From assembly GCF_001298525.1 (NCBI RefSeq), contig NZ_CP012678.1, positions 2,046,001 to 2,110,000 on the forward strand: 64,000 nt of DNA. The letters are read 5' to 3'. Within the stretch, counting starts at the first letter, position 1. The number at the start of each line of letters is the position of its first letter. The DNA is from Psychrobacter urativorans (GTDB taxonomy: Bacteria; Pseudomonadota; Gammaproteobacteria; Pseudomonadales; Moraxellaceae). This document shows positions 1 to 8,523 of the stretch, one piece after another. A program made the translations under genes and the position numbers. The notes under the pieces are model-generated. The model worked only from the letters and a program-made list of their open reading frames with translations. It was not told the origin of the DNA and did not search any database.

Positions 1-43
1 TTCTATCTATTCACAGTGAGTTGGCACTAATGATGCCAATAGC

Positions 44-568
44 TTATCGGCAATATTTATTAGCAGCTGACATGCCTGATTCACCGGTATGGTTATAGAT
101 ATCTGTAACTTTACAACTTGCACCCTCACATTTTAGAGAAAAATCCTTGAAGAAAAGATAATCAGGACTATTCAGATTTTTATAGTGCTTGGTGTACATA
201 TTTGTTCTTACTCTACCATTTTTTAAAAGCACGAAATCCAGTCCATTACTTTCAAGTATCGATTCATCACCTTCAGACAGGCTTAATATAGCGCGTACCT
301 CGTTACAGTATGACACCATACCGCCATTCTCTTCCAAAAAATTTATAGCATCAGCTTTGGTAATCGCTACTGCGTTTTGTAATTCTCTGTTTGAGTAAGC
401 GTATATGGTGTTTAGTTCATCAGCGTTATCATATTTTTTCATTGTTATTGCTGCATCACGATACATACGCTTGATAGTGTTTGTTTTATAAACTCCTTCA
501 TTAGCTTGTGCATGCGTCGGGCTAATAATAGCGGCTAGTAATGGTAAAGCTAATATGAGTTTTTTCAT
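44..568 (-). CDS. Putative exported protein, unknown function
   Basis: A 174-residue protein that I do not recognise. The first ~22 residues form a Sec signal peptide (basic MKK, hydrophobic core, cleavage likely after AQA), so the product should be periplasmic or secreted. The mature part holds three cysteines, including a C-x4-C near the C terminus (CEGASC) that could form a disulfide. It starts at ATG 568. It lies at the left end of the presumed genomic island and is one of several genes there for small exported proteins without known relatives. No domain can be named. Confidence 0.7.
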   Translation of the reverse strand: MKKLILALPLLAAIISPTHAQANEGVYKTNTIKRMYRDAAITMKKYDNADELNTIYAYSNRELQNAVAITKADAINFLEENGGMVSYCNEVRAILSLSEGDESILESNGLDFVLLKNGRVRTNMYTKHYKNLNSPDYLFFKDFSLKCEGASCKVTDIYNHTGESGMSAANKYCR

Positions 569-840
569 GGCTTAGTCCTGAGATGGATTATAGGTGGTTA
601 GGGTTAAGTATTAATACCAAGATAAAGACGCGCGAGCGTTCGCTCATGGTTTCGCTCTTTTCTACAGTTTAAAAAGCAGGATATTTTATAAGGTATTGTA
701 TCTATTGAATTAAAGATAATTACCATCTTGTTTTTAGCCCAAAAATGACGCATTTAACGCGCGAAGAAACGCGAGATATTTGCTAATAAAGTTTGATAGC
801 AACATATGAGTTACGGTTAAACATTATGACGATTGACTTA

Positions 841-1821
841 TTAGTCATAAGGGTCGTAGCTAGGTACACCAGAGAGAAATTCAGTTTTCAAAGCAGAAGT
901 AACGTTATAAAAAGCATCACCTCGTGATACTAACTTATGGAACTCAGAAATATCCTCTAACGAAGATATGTCTATATCATCGATAAGATAATCCAAATAG
1001 TACTCATCGACTAAAGCTACCTTTTCAGAAAAAATCAATTCATCGAACTCATTCTCAATTTCATCTCTTAATTTTTCATGCATCATTTCACATAAACTAT
1101 GGTCACCGCCATGATAGACAATGCAGCCTAAAAACTCATACATATTGCTAAATTCATCATCCAATGATGTAAGTGAGCAATAAATCGCTTTAACTTTATT
1201 TAAAATATTGTCTTTGATTTTGCTAGTATCGTAACGTTGGTGACAATTATGAATATATGTATTTAAAAAATTTTTAAAGTTCTCTTCGAGGTTGTTTCTG
1301 CATTCATTTTCACTATCATAGTCGTTTTCTAGCTCTAGAATTCTAGCTTCTAGCTCAATAACTTTATCTTCACGTCCATTACTTTTATTTTTTAAGTCAG
1401 TAGCTAAATACTCTACACTCTCTTCTAACTCTTCCATCATACGATAAAGTCTAAATGCTAAGATATCGATGAGTTCTGTTCGTTCAAATTCATCGTGTAT
1501 AGGTAGAAATTCAACTTGCGCGTTTACGTATTCCATATATGAGAATATTAGCAATATATCCCATCCGTCAAAGAAACCTTCAATTTCAAAAGCTTGCATC
1601 AAAGCGGTTACTTCGTCAGATCGATAATCAAATAATGTTAGTTGAGGCTTTTTTGCACTGATAAGATGCATTTGATCGGCAATGCTTACTAAGGTCACAG
1701 GCAGTTTATACTCATGGATAAAACGTAACCTATCTCCAAAGCCTACGTCATGATTGAATAGAGTTTTAATCACATCTTGGTAAAAACGTAATCTGTCATC
1801 TAGTCTTAAATACGGAGCCAT
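841..1821 (-). CDS. Acidic coiled-coil protein, unknown function
   Basis: A 326-residue protein, strongly acidic and without a signal peptide, so probably cytoplasmic. Residues ~120-190 are rich in E, L and K with heptad-like spacing and probably form a coiled coil. The N-terminal ~110 residues look globular and the C-terminal third is very rich in D and E. It is transcribed away from the type I restriction-modification genes that start 300 bp to its right. Acidic proteins next to restriction systems sometimes act as anti-restriction DNA mimics, but nothing here proves that; it may simply be island cargo. Confidence 0.65.
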   Translation of the reverse strand: MAPYLRLDDRLRFYQDVIKTLFNHDVGFGDRLRFIHEYKLPVTLVSIADQMHLISAKKPQLTLFDYRSDEVTALMQAFEIEGFFDGWDILLIFSYMEYVNAQVEFLPIHDEFERTELIDILAFRLYRMMEELEESVEYLATDLKNKSNGREDKVIELEARILELENDYDSENECRNNLEENFKNFLNTYIHNCHQRYDTSKIKDNILNKVKAIYCSLTSLDDEFSNMYEFLGCIVYHGGDHSLCEMMHEKLRDEIENEFDELIFSEKVALVDEYYLDYLIDDIDISSLEDISEFHKLVSRGDAFYNVTSALKTEFLSGVPSYDPYD

Positions 1822-2117
1822 ACTCGGTCCTTTAATTAGCTTTATAATATTCTTAATAAGTTAGTAGTAATGATATGCCTAGATACAAAAACTATCGCTT
1901 AACCGAAGCAGACTCAAAAATAATATTGCAACACTCTCAAACGGAGCATTCTCTACTACATACCACTTATGTGCAATAACCGTCTGTCGTAATTACCCAC
2001 CATGCCTGCAAGTCACCTATAGACCTGATATAATTCTAAACATTTTATCGGTATACCTATATTTGGGTTTACTTGTATCCGTTTTCCTCTATTAGCCTCA
2101 CACAATAAGACTCTTCT
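1822..2117 (+). promoter_or_regulatory. hsdMS upstream region with extended -10 promoter
   Basis: This intergenic stretch separates two divergent genes. At 2026-2034 there is an exact extended -10 element, TGATATAAT, with a weak -35-like CTGCAA 17 bp upstream (2006-2011). Transcription would start near 2041, leaving an untranslated leader of about 75 bases before hsdM. No good Shine-Dalgarno sequence precedes ATG 2118. Confidence 0.45.
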
Positions 2118-4499
2118 ATGACCACTCATAATTACTCTCATACAGCGGCTTTCATTTGGTCAGTCGCTGACCTGTTGCGCGGCGATTTTAAGCAATCACA
2201 GTACGGGCGCATTATTCTGCCCTTTACCTTATTGCGCCGCTTAGAGTGCGTATTGAGTGATCACAAAGAAGCCGTCGTTGAGAAGTATGACGTTATCAAA
2301 GACCAAGCCATACCAGAGGAAATGCAAGAGAAGCAGCTGACCCGTATCAGTAAGCGCGCTTTTTATAACACCTCGCCAATGGATCTAAGCAAGCTTGGGC
2401 AAAGTGACATCAAGGACAATTTAAGCAGCTACATTCAGGCATTCTCTAAAGATGCACGGGAGATATTTGAGTATTTTAAATTCGAAGAGTTTGTCGGTCA
2501 GTTAAACGATGCCAATTTGCTATATAAAGTGGTGCAACTGTTTGCCAATATTGATCTGAGTCCTGAGAAGATATCCAATCATGACATGGGTTTTGTGTTT
2601 GAAGAGCTGATCCGTAAGTTTGCCGAAAGCTCAAACGAGACAGCAGGGGAGCATTTTACCCCGCGCGATATCGTACGCTTGACTACTGCTTTAGTATTTA
2701 TGGAAGATGACGCGGCGCTGACTGAAGACGGTATCATCCGCACCATTTATGACCCTACAGCGGGTACGGGCGGCTTTCTGTCTTCTGGTATGGAGTATGT
2801 GCTGGAGTTAAACCCTGATGCGGTTATGCGTACCTTTGGGCAAGAGCTGAACCCTGAGTCTTATGCCATCTGTAAAGCTGATATGTTGATTAAAGGTCAG
2901 GACGTTAGCCGCATTAAGCTCGGCAATACCTTATCCAATGACCAACTGGCAAATGAGCAGTTCGACTACATGCTATCCAATCCGCCATTCGGTGTGGACT
3001 GGAAAAAGATATCGACTGAAATCAGCGATGAGCATACGCAAAAAGGCTTTGATGGTCGCTTTGGTGCGGGCTTGCCGCGCGTGTCTGATGGTTCATTATT
3101 GTTCCTGATGCACTTATTAAGCAAGATGCAGAACACAAGTGTCAATAGTGAACAGAGCAAAGCCAATGAGCAACAGGGCAGCCGTATCGGTATCATCCTA
3201 AACGGTTCACCGCTATTTACTGGCGGCGCGGGTAGTGGTGAAAGTGAGATTCGCCGTTATATCCTTGAAGCCGACTTATTAGAAGCCATTATCGCCTTGC
3301 CAAACGATATGTTCTATAACACGGGCATTGCCACCTACATCTGGATATTAAGCAATAAGAAAGCAGATGAGCGCCGTGGGCAAGTGCAACTGATTGATGG
3401 TAGTAATCTATACAGCAAGATGCGTAAATCACTTGGCTCAAAGCGTAATGAGATGAGCGAAGACGATATAAGAACGATTACCAAAAGCTTTGGTGACTTT
3501 GAAGTGGTCGATGCGCGCGTACTCGATAAGCCAGAAGAGGTTAAGTCGAACCGTGGTCGCCAATCGGCAAACCCAAAAGCCGAACCGGCGAAAACCTTTG
3601 CCAGTAAAATCTTTCAAACCCATGAATTTGGCTATCGCCGCTTAACCATTGAGCGCCCATTACGCCTATCGGCACAGCTGACGGATAGCGCCATTGATAG
3701 CCTACGCTATGCGCAAAAACCCTTTGATATGGTCATGCCAGCGCTCTATGAGAAGTTTGGTAGTGATTGGACGACTGACAGCGATAACCATAGCTATGGC
3801 GACTTATCTGCCGTGACAGTTGATGCGCGCGCGATGATAAAGGCAGACTTTAGCGAGCTGAAAGAAGGTCAAGTCAAAGACGTGCTAGATGCCAAGATAT
3901 GGCAGACGCAACTTGCGCTGATGAATAAAGCCAAAGCCTTGCAGTCGGCTATTGGTGGCAGCCAATCTGATGACTTTAATGAGTTTGATAAAGTGTTTAA
4001 GCAAGCGTTAAAAGACACTGGTATTAACTTAGACACCAAAGAGAAAAAACAGCTGATAGATGCCATCACGTGGAAGAATCCCAATGCTGAGCCAGTCATC
4101 AAAAAGGCGGTCAAGGCTGCCAATCCGCTGTATGGTGCGTTTAGCTATACACCCGCCCTGACTAATCAACAAGCGGACAAGCCCGCCAAAATCGTTGAGT
4201 TCCAGCCAGATGGTGACTTGCGTGATTATGAAAACGTACCGCTTGACCCAAGCATGACCACCACCGCGCTGATTGAAGCGTACTTCGCGCGTGAGGTGCA
4301 GCCACATGTGCCAGATGCGTGGATTAATGCCGATAAGGTCGATGCTATCGATGCAGAGATTGGCGTGGTCGGCTATGAAATACCATTTAACCGTCATTTC
4401 TATGTGTATGAGCCACCGCGCGCGCTTGCCGATATTGATGCGGACTTGGATGCGGTGAGTATGGAAATCATGCAGTTATTGGGTGAGGTGCATTCGTAA
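2118..4499 (+). CDS. hsdM: Type I restriction-modification methyltransferase subunit
   Basis: The DNA adenine-N6 methyltransferase (M) subunit of a type I R-M system; with HsdS it modifies the host recognition site, and with HsdR it forms the restriction complex. An HsdM helical N domain (residues ~5-140) is followed by the N6-MTase domain, with the AdoMet-binding motif DPTAGTGGF at ~212 and the catalytic NPPFG at ~287. At 793 residues it is much longer than the ~500-residue EcoKI type; the extra ~280 C-terminal residues resemble those of other long HsdM proteins. Its stop overlaps the hsdS start (TAATG), so the two are translationally coupled. Confidence 0.95.
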   Translation: MTTHNYSHTAAFIWSVADLLRGDFKQSQYGRIILPFTLLRRLECVLSDHKEAVVEKYDVIKDQAIPEEMQEKQLTRISKRAFYNTSPMDLSKLGQSDIKDNLSSYIQAFSKDAREIFEYFKFEEFVGQLNDANLLYKVVQLFANIDLSPEKISNHDMGFVFEELIRKFAESSNETAGEHFTPRDIVRLTTALVFMEDDAALTEDGIIRTIYDPTAGTGGFLSSGMEYVLELNPDAVMRTFGQELNPESYAICKADMLIKGQDVSRIKLGNTLSNDQLANEQFDYMLSNPPFGVDWKKISTEISDEHTQKGFDGRFGAGLPRVSDGSLLFLMHLLSKMQNTSVNSEQSKANEQQGSRIGIILNGSPLFTGGAGSGESEIRRYILEADLLEAIIALPNDMFYNTGIATYIWILSNKKADERRGQVQLIDGSNLYSKMRKSLGSKRNEMSEDDIRTITKSFGDFEVVDARVLDKPEEVKSNRGRQSANPKAEPAKTFASKIFQTHEFGYRRLTIERPLRLSAQLTDSAIDSLRYAQKPFDMVMPALYEKFGSDWTTDSDNHSYGDLSAVTVDARAMIKADFSELKEGQVKDVLDAKIWQTQLALMNKAKALQSAIGGSQSDDFNEFDKVFKQALKDTGINLDTKEKKQLIDAITWKNPNAEPVIKKAVKAANPLYGAFSYTPALTNQQADKPAKIVEFQPDGDLRDYENVPLDPSMTTTALIEAYFAREVQPHVPDAWINADKVDAIDAEIGVVGYEIPFNRHFYVYEPPRALADIDADLDAVSMEIMQLLGEVHS

Positions 4500-5821
4500 T
4501 GGCTAAGTATCAATATTATACAGAACATAAAGAAACAGGCTTTGAATGGCTAAAGACGATTCCTGAGCATTGGAAACTAACATATAGTAAATGGTTATTC
4601 AAAGATAGAAACGAGAAAGCTATACCTTCAGACGAAATGTTGACGGCTTCTCAAAAATATGGAGTTATACCTCAAAAGCTTTTTATGGAAATGGAACAGC
4701 AAAAAGTTGTTCTGGTATTTAAAGGTCATGACATACTAAAACATGTTGAAAAAAACGATTTCGTAATCAGTATGCGAAGTTTTCAAGGGGGTATAGAGTA
4801 CTGTAACTATGTCGGTGCGGTAAGCTCAGCTTACGTTCCTCTTGAGCCTCAAGGTAGAATAAGCACCCGTTACTTCAAATATCTATTTAAAAGCAGACCT
4901 TATATACAAGCTCTTCAAGCTACTACGAATCTTGTTAGAGATGGTCAAGCACTCAGATACAGTAATTTTCTACAAGTCCATATTCCAGTACTTCCTTTTG
5001 AAGAAGCAGAATCTATTGGTTTATTCCTCGACTTTGAAACCGCCCAAATCGACATCCTAATCGAGAAACAGCAAACCTTAATCAAGCTATTAAAAGAAAA
5101 GCGCCAAGCGGTCATCAGTCATGCGGTGACCAAAGGCTTAAACCCTGACGCGCCAATGAAAGATTCTGGGGTGGAATGGTTGGGGGAAGTGCCGGAGCAT
5201 TGGGAGGTTAAGAAATTAAAATATTTAATTATTGAGCCTTTGCAGTATGGAGCTAACGAGGCAGCAGAAGAGATTGATCCGACTCAACCAAGATTCGTAA
5301 GAATAACTGATGTGTTGCCTAATGGTGACTTGAAAGATGATACTTTTAGATCGCTACCTGAGGAAATTGCTGAGCCATACATGCTAACAGATGGCGATGT
5401 ATTACTGGCTAGAAGCGGTGGCACTGTAGGTAAAAGCTTTATTTATAGAGATTCTTGGGGTAAGTGTTGTTTTGCAGGATATCTCATTAAGGCAAGAATT
5501 GATGAGAGTATAGTTCCAGCGCAGTGGTTTTATTTAAATACGCTGACTGATTTTTATTGGAAATGGATTGAGAGTATTCAGATTCAAGCGACAATTCAAA
5601 ATGTCAGTGCAGATAAATATAACTCATTCGTTGTTGCTATACCTCCACTAGAAGAGAGCCATAAGGTTATCCTTTATATTAAATCCAATTTAGAAACTTT
5701 TGATGATTTAATTAATAAGGCTGAACAAGCCATCCAACTCATGCAAGAACGCCGCACCGCTTTAATATCTGCCGCTGTCACGGGTAAGATTGATGTGAGA
5801 GGCTGGCAAGCGCCTGAGTAA
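4499..5821 (+). CDS. hsdS: Type I restriction-modification specificity subunit
   Basis: The S subunit, which chooses the bipartite DNA target. Its 440 residues show the expected two-repeat plan: target-recognition domain 1 (~15-170), a conserved helical spacer (~175-215), target-recognition domain 2 (~225-395), and a terminal helix (~400-430) that matches the spacer (KEKRQAVISHAVT against QERRTALISAAVT). Both halves open with the typical phrase ending IPEHW or VPEHW. The recognition-domain DNA is more AT-rich than the spacers, usual for exchanged specificity modules. The gene is complete; the target cannot be predicted from sequence alone. Confidence 0.93.
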   Translation: MAKYQYYTEHKETGFEWLKTIPEHWKLTYSKWLFKDRNEKAIPSDEMLTASQKYGVIPQKLFMEMEQQKVVLVFKGHDILKHVEKNDFVISMRSFQGGIEYCNYVGAVSSAYVPLEPQGRISTRYFKYLFKSRPYIQALQATTNLVRDGQALRYSNFLQVHIPVLPFEEAESIGLFLDFETAQIDILIEKQQTLIKLLKEKRQAVISHAVTKGLNPDAPMKDSGVEWLGEVPEHWEVKKLKYLIIEPLQYGANEAAEEIDPTQPRFVRITDVLPNGDLKDDTFRSLPEEIAEPYMLTDGDVLLARSGGTVGKSFIYRDSWGKCCFAGYLIKARIDESIVPAQWFYLNTLTDFYWKWIESIQIQATIQNVSADKYNSFVVAIPPLEESHKVILYIKSNLETFDDLINKAEQAIQLMQERRTALISAAVTGKIDVRGWQAPE

Positions 5822-6192
5822 CCTATAATAAGTAAGGACTGTTTAAGTCGCGAACTGTATATAAGAAAGGGCTATGTGCAGTGAAAGCGAATAAGCGACT
5901 TTGTGCAGGATTTAAAAGAGGGTTATTGTAGCCAAGCAAATATATATCAGGCTATAGGAAAGGCAATAGAGAAATTTCTAAAAATAGACATTCTGTTTAG
6001 CGGGGTTGGTTTTGTTATCTGTAATGTTGACTTGCTAACAAGGTTTATATCTTGGTTTGTTGCTTTAGTCTCTAATAGACTCCTTGCTTAAGTCATCACC
6101 AACATCTTAACGCCATTAGCAGAAGTCAAGAATTGGTAGTTTCGCAAGAAGTCTATTAAAAACAGTAGCAGTGGATTTATCAAAAACCAAAA
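5822..6192. other. Intergenic stretch after hsdS, no supported gene
   Basis: About 370 bases between hsdS and the lysine-rich gene. The only sizeable open frame is a 62-codon GTG-start frame (5903-6091) with a hydrophobic C-terminal half and no Shine-Dalgarno sequence; I do not count it as a gene. No convincing terminator follows hsdS. Confidence 0.4.
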
Positions 6193-6558
6193 TTACTTTT
6201 TACTTTTCTTCTTAGAGTTTTTTTTCTGAAGCTTACTGTATTTCTTATCTTGCTTTTTCTGCTCTTTATCGTATTTTTTATCTCGCTTTTTTTGTTCTTT
6301 TTTACGTTTCTTGTCTTGCTTCTTTTGTTCTTTCTTATCTACTTTATCTTGTTTTTTTTCGGACTTCTTATCTATTTTGTCTTGTTTCTTCTGTTCTTTC
6401 TTATCTTTTTTATCCTGCTTTTTCTGTTTCTTTTCATCCTTCTTGTCTTGCGCTTTCTGTTTCTTATTATCTTTCTTATTAGATTCTACAGCATCTTTCT
6501 TTGAATCTTTTGATAAATCGTTATCTATCTCTTTGTTATTCAAAGACTTATTTGACAT
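6193..6558 (-). CDS. Lysine-rich repetitive basic protein
   Basis: A 121-residue protein made almost wholly of K, Q, D and E. From residue ~35 to the end it is built of imperfect repeats of the form KKQDKxDKKEQ, with a few tyrosines near the C terminus. The first ~30 residues are non-repetitive and more polar. There is no signal peptide or hydrophobic segment. Such proteins are usually disordered and bind nucleic acid or other polyanions, but that is inference. It is transcribed against the flanking R-M genes and sits in the cargo between hsdS and hsdR. Confidence 0.6.
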   Translation of the reverse strand: MSNKSLNNKEIDNDLSKDSKKDAVESNKKDNKKQKAQDKKDEKKQKKQDKKDKKEQKKQDKIDKKSEKKQDKVDKKEQKKQDKKRKKEQKKRDKKYDKEQKKQDKKYSKLQKKNSKKKSKK

Positions 6559-6950
6559 GATGATTATCCTTTGTTATAGAAAGTATAAAATATCTTGATA
6601 TTCGATACTATGTCAGTATTTGCCTTTAGTCAATGAGTCGATACAAATGTACCTCTTAAGAATTTTTTAGAATAATAAAAATAGTGCTTAAAGTGTTAAA
6701 CACTAAACCTCTTACAAAATTACCAATTTGTTGACTTATAACAACAGAGTTAAGAGGGTTAGCGATGACTTGTGCAAGAGATCTACTGTAGGCTTTATCC
6801 TTAATGCTGTTCTAACAGGTATTTTTACGGATACTTTTGTTTTAGAATACTTTGGTATTGAAAATAATATCTCATCCAGATGATAAAGTAGATTTTTATA
6901 TTTTCTCTATCTATTACGTTTTACTTTTTGAAAAGATACTTTCTGATGAT
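6559..6950. other. Intergenic stretch, AT-rich, decayed
   Basis: About 390 bases with no supported gene. One 51-codon frame (6728-6883, TTG start possible) would encode a partly hydrophobic peptide and could be a gene remnant, but it lacks a good start. The stretch runs directly into the decayed hsdR start at 6951-7046. Confidence 0.35.
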
Positions 6951-7046
6951 ATACGAAAGACCAGCACTGCTAACGCTAATAACGTCAGTTAAGAATCTGT
7001 ATTTCAAGCCGATATCATCGACCAGATGCAAGCGCATGGCTGGTAA
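6951..7046 (+). pseudogene. Decayed fragment of an hsdR 5' end
   Basis: Bases 6960-7043 align without gaps to codons 4-31 of the intact hsdR (8533-8616): 73 of 84 bases match by my count. Read in that frame the peptide is STANANNVS, stop, E, then SVFQADIIDQMQAHGW and another stop. Most differences are third-position changes, so the source diverged as a working gene before truncation. The start codon position (6951) reads ATA instead of ATG, and similarity ends right after the second stop. This is a relic of a second, related hsdR, separated from the intact one by two cargo genes. Confidence 0.85.
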
Positions 7047-7096
7047 TTAAGGAAAATAATTGGTACTTAATAAAAACAATTAAAAGGACTTAATTT

Positions 7097-7819
7097 ATGA
7101 AAGCAATAACCGTAGCGGCATTACTTGCCTCAATGGCAGTAACCACCCTTGCCCAAGCGCAAACCTACAAATGGGAAGATGATTATTGCAGTTATAAAGG
7201 TGACTTTAATAATAAGAAATATAGCGCCAAGCAAATCAAAAATTCGTATTTTGTATTAGACGGTTTAACGAGAACAAATCTAAATAGCTTCTTTCCACCG
7301 ATGAGTATTGAAGCGTTAGATAAGTTATCTATGAAAGATATGGATTTGCTGACCGAAGAATATAAACAAGCTAAGAGTGATGCAGAGCGACTTGATGTCG
7401 TGCCTGAAGCTAAAGGTTATAAACAAGAACTGCTGAAGAGTATTGACGGTGAATATAAAGTAAATCAATTGACCATTTTAGCTTATCTCAACCCTAGTGA
7501 AGCCCTTAAGCAAAGCCCACCAATGTGTCATCAATACATAAAACCTTTATTACAAAACGAATCCGCAGTACAAAGTAAGTGGAAGCAGATGGTTGAAAAA
7601 AGTGCGGTATCAAATAGCTATGCCATGTCACGTTATCAGGAAGAAAAAGCCAGTAATCCGGCTAAATATGCCAGAATTAAATTAATTACCTTTGGCTTTG
7701 GTAATTGCGTGAATGAGCAGGTCTATCATGCTGATTCTGATAAAGTCTTTAGCAATCAGCAAAAAATAAATAAAACGTTATTTGGTAAGAGCTTTAAGCA
7801 GATTTGTGATGAGCCCTAA
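7097..7819 (+). CDS. Putative exported protein, unknown function
   Basis: A 240-residue protein that I do not recognise. It has a clear Sec signal peptide (residues 1-22, cleavage likely after AQA), so it is periplasmic or secreted. The mature protein is basic and polar, with four cysteines (near residues 32, 144, 202 and 237) that could form two disulfides. An AAAGGAC-like ribosome-binding site lies upstream. It is the first of two cargo genes between the decayed and the intact hsdR starts. Confidence 0.7.
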   Translation: MKAITVAALLASMAVTTLAQAQTYKWEDDYCSYKGDFNNKKYSAKQIKNSYFVLDGLTRTNLNSFFPPMSIEALDKLSMKDMDLLTEEYKQAKSDAERLDVVPEAKGYKQELLKSIDGEYKVNQLTILAYLNPSEALKQSPPMCHQYIKPLLQNESAVQSKWKQMVEKSAVSNSYAMSRYQEEKASNPAKYARIKLITFGFGNCVNEQVYHADSDKVFSNQQKINKTLFGKSFKQICDEP

Positions 7820-7851
7820 GGTTTAATTTAAGCTAAAAAATAGAGTTAGCT

Positions 7852-8469
7852 ATGAAAAACAACGTATTAAGATATCGCAAAATAAGAGGCATTAACCGCC
7901 GTAAGCGTACTATTGAAAAATGGGGCGAAGCTAATAAAGTTCTTGATATTGATCTGTTAAACCAAGAAAAGCGAGATTACGTTAAGTTTTGGGTACGCCC
8001 GTGGACGGATCTTAGTCTTATCAATAGCGTATATCCTGAGCCAACCGGCGAGCTTGTAGCCTTCCTCATTGCCCATTTGATGACTATCTATGAGTCGTGG
8101 GATGAGGCTTTAAAACAATTAGAGCAGCCTTATTATCTACAAGCGTGGCTATTTGAAGGCGCTATCAGTCGCTCGCAAATCGTATGCGCTATCGAGCAGC
8201 CGATGGACTTTGCTAATGTGTTCGAGCCAGTAGAGGATCAACCGAACGAAGGTATCAAAGACTCAAACCATTACAGTGACCAGACGGCTGAGGTGTTAGA
8301 CCGTTATGACTGGACGCTGCATCGATATATTCAGGCGTATGACTTAGCTGATCCTTGGGATGCTGAATATGTCGAGAGTGTAGCTAGACAGCAGTTGCTA
8401 AGAACACAAACCATAGGGCAAATAGAGTATCAAATCGTCGAGATTGATAAAGTATGGTTACTTTCATAA
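7852..8469 (+). CDS. Hypothetical cytoplasmic protein
   Basis: A 205-residue protein with no signal peptide or membrane segment. The N terminus is very basic (residues 6-20, rich in R and K) and the rest is acidic and rich in aromatic residues (W, Y). It begins 32 bp after the preceding exported-protein gene and ends 54 bp before hsdR, so the three may share a transcript. I do not recognise a family. Its place in an R-M locus suggests accessory or defence-related cargo, without direct evidence. Confidence 0.65.
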   Translation: MKNNVLRYRKIRGINRRKRTIEKWGEANKVLDIDLLNQEKRDYVKFWVRPWTDLSLINSVYPEPTGELVAFLIAHLMTIYESWDEALKQLEQPYYLQAWLFEGAISRSQIVCAIEQPMDFANVFEPVEDQPNEGIKDSNHYSDQTAEVLDRYDWTLHRYIQAYDLADPWDAEYVESVARQQLLRTQTIGQIEYQIVEIDKVWLLS

Positions 8470-8523
8470 GCCCAATTTATAATAACTGATCTATAACTGC
8501 AAACTAATAATAAGAACCTCGCC

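Noticed and set aside
5903-6091. 62-codon open frame after hsdS
   Set aside because: GTG start without a ribosome-binding site, unremarkable composition and no recognisable motif; likely chance.
6250-6598. Two plus-strand hydrophobic frames rich in F, L and S
   Set aside because: They are the complement of the lysine-rich gene; runs of K codons read backward give F and L codons, so they are shadows.
6728-6883. 51-codon frame with a partly hydrophobic peptide
   Set aside because: No ATG or GTG start and no ribosome-binding site; perhaps a decayed gene fragment, but not supportable.
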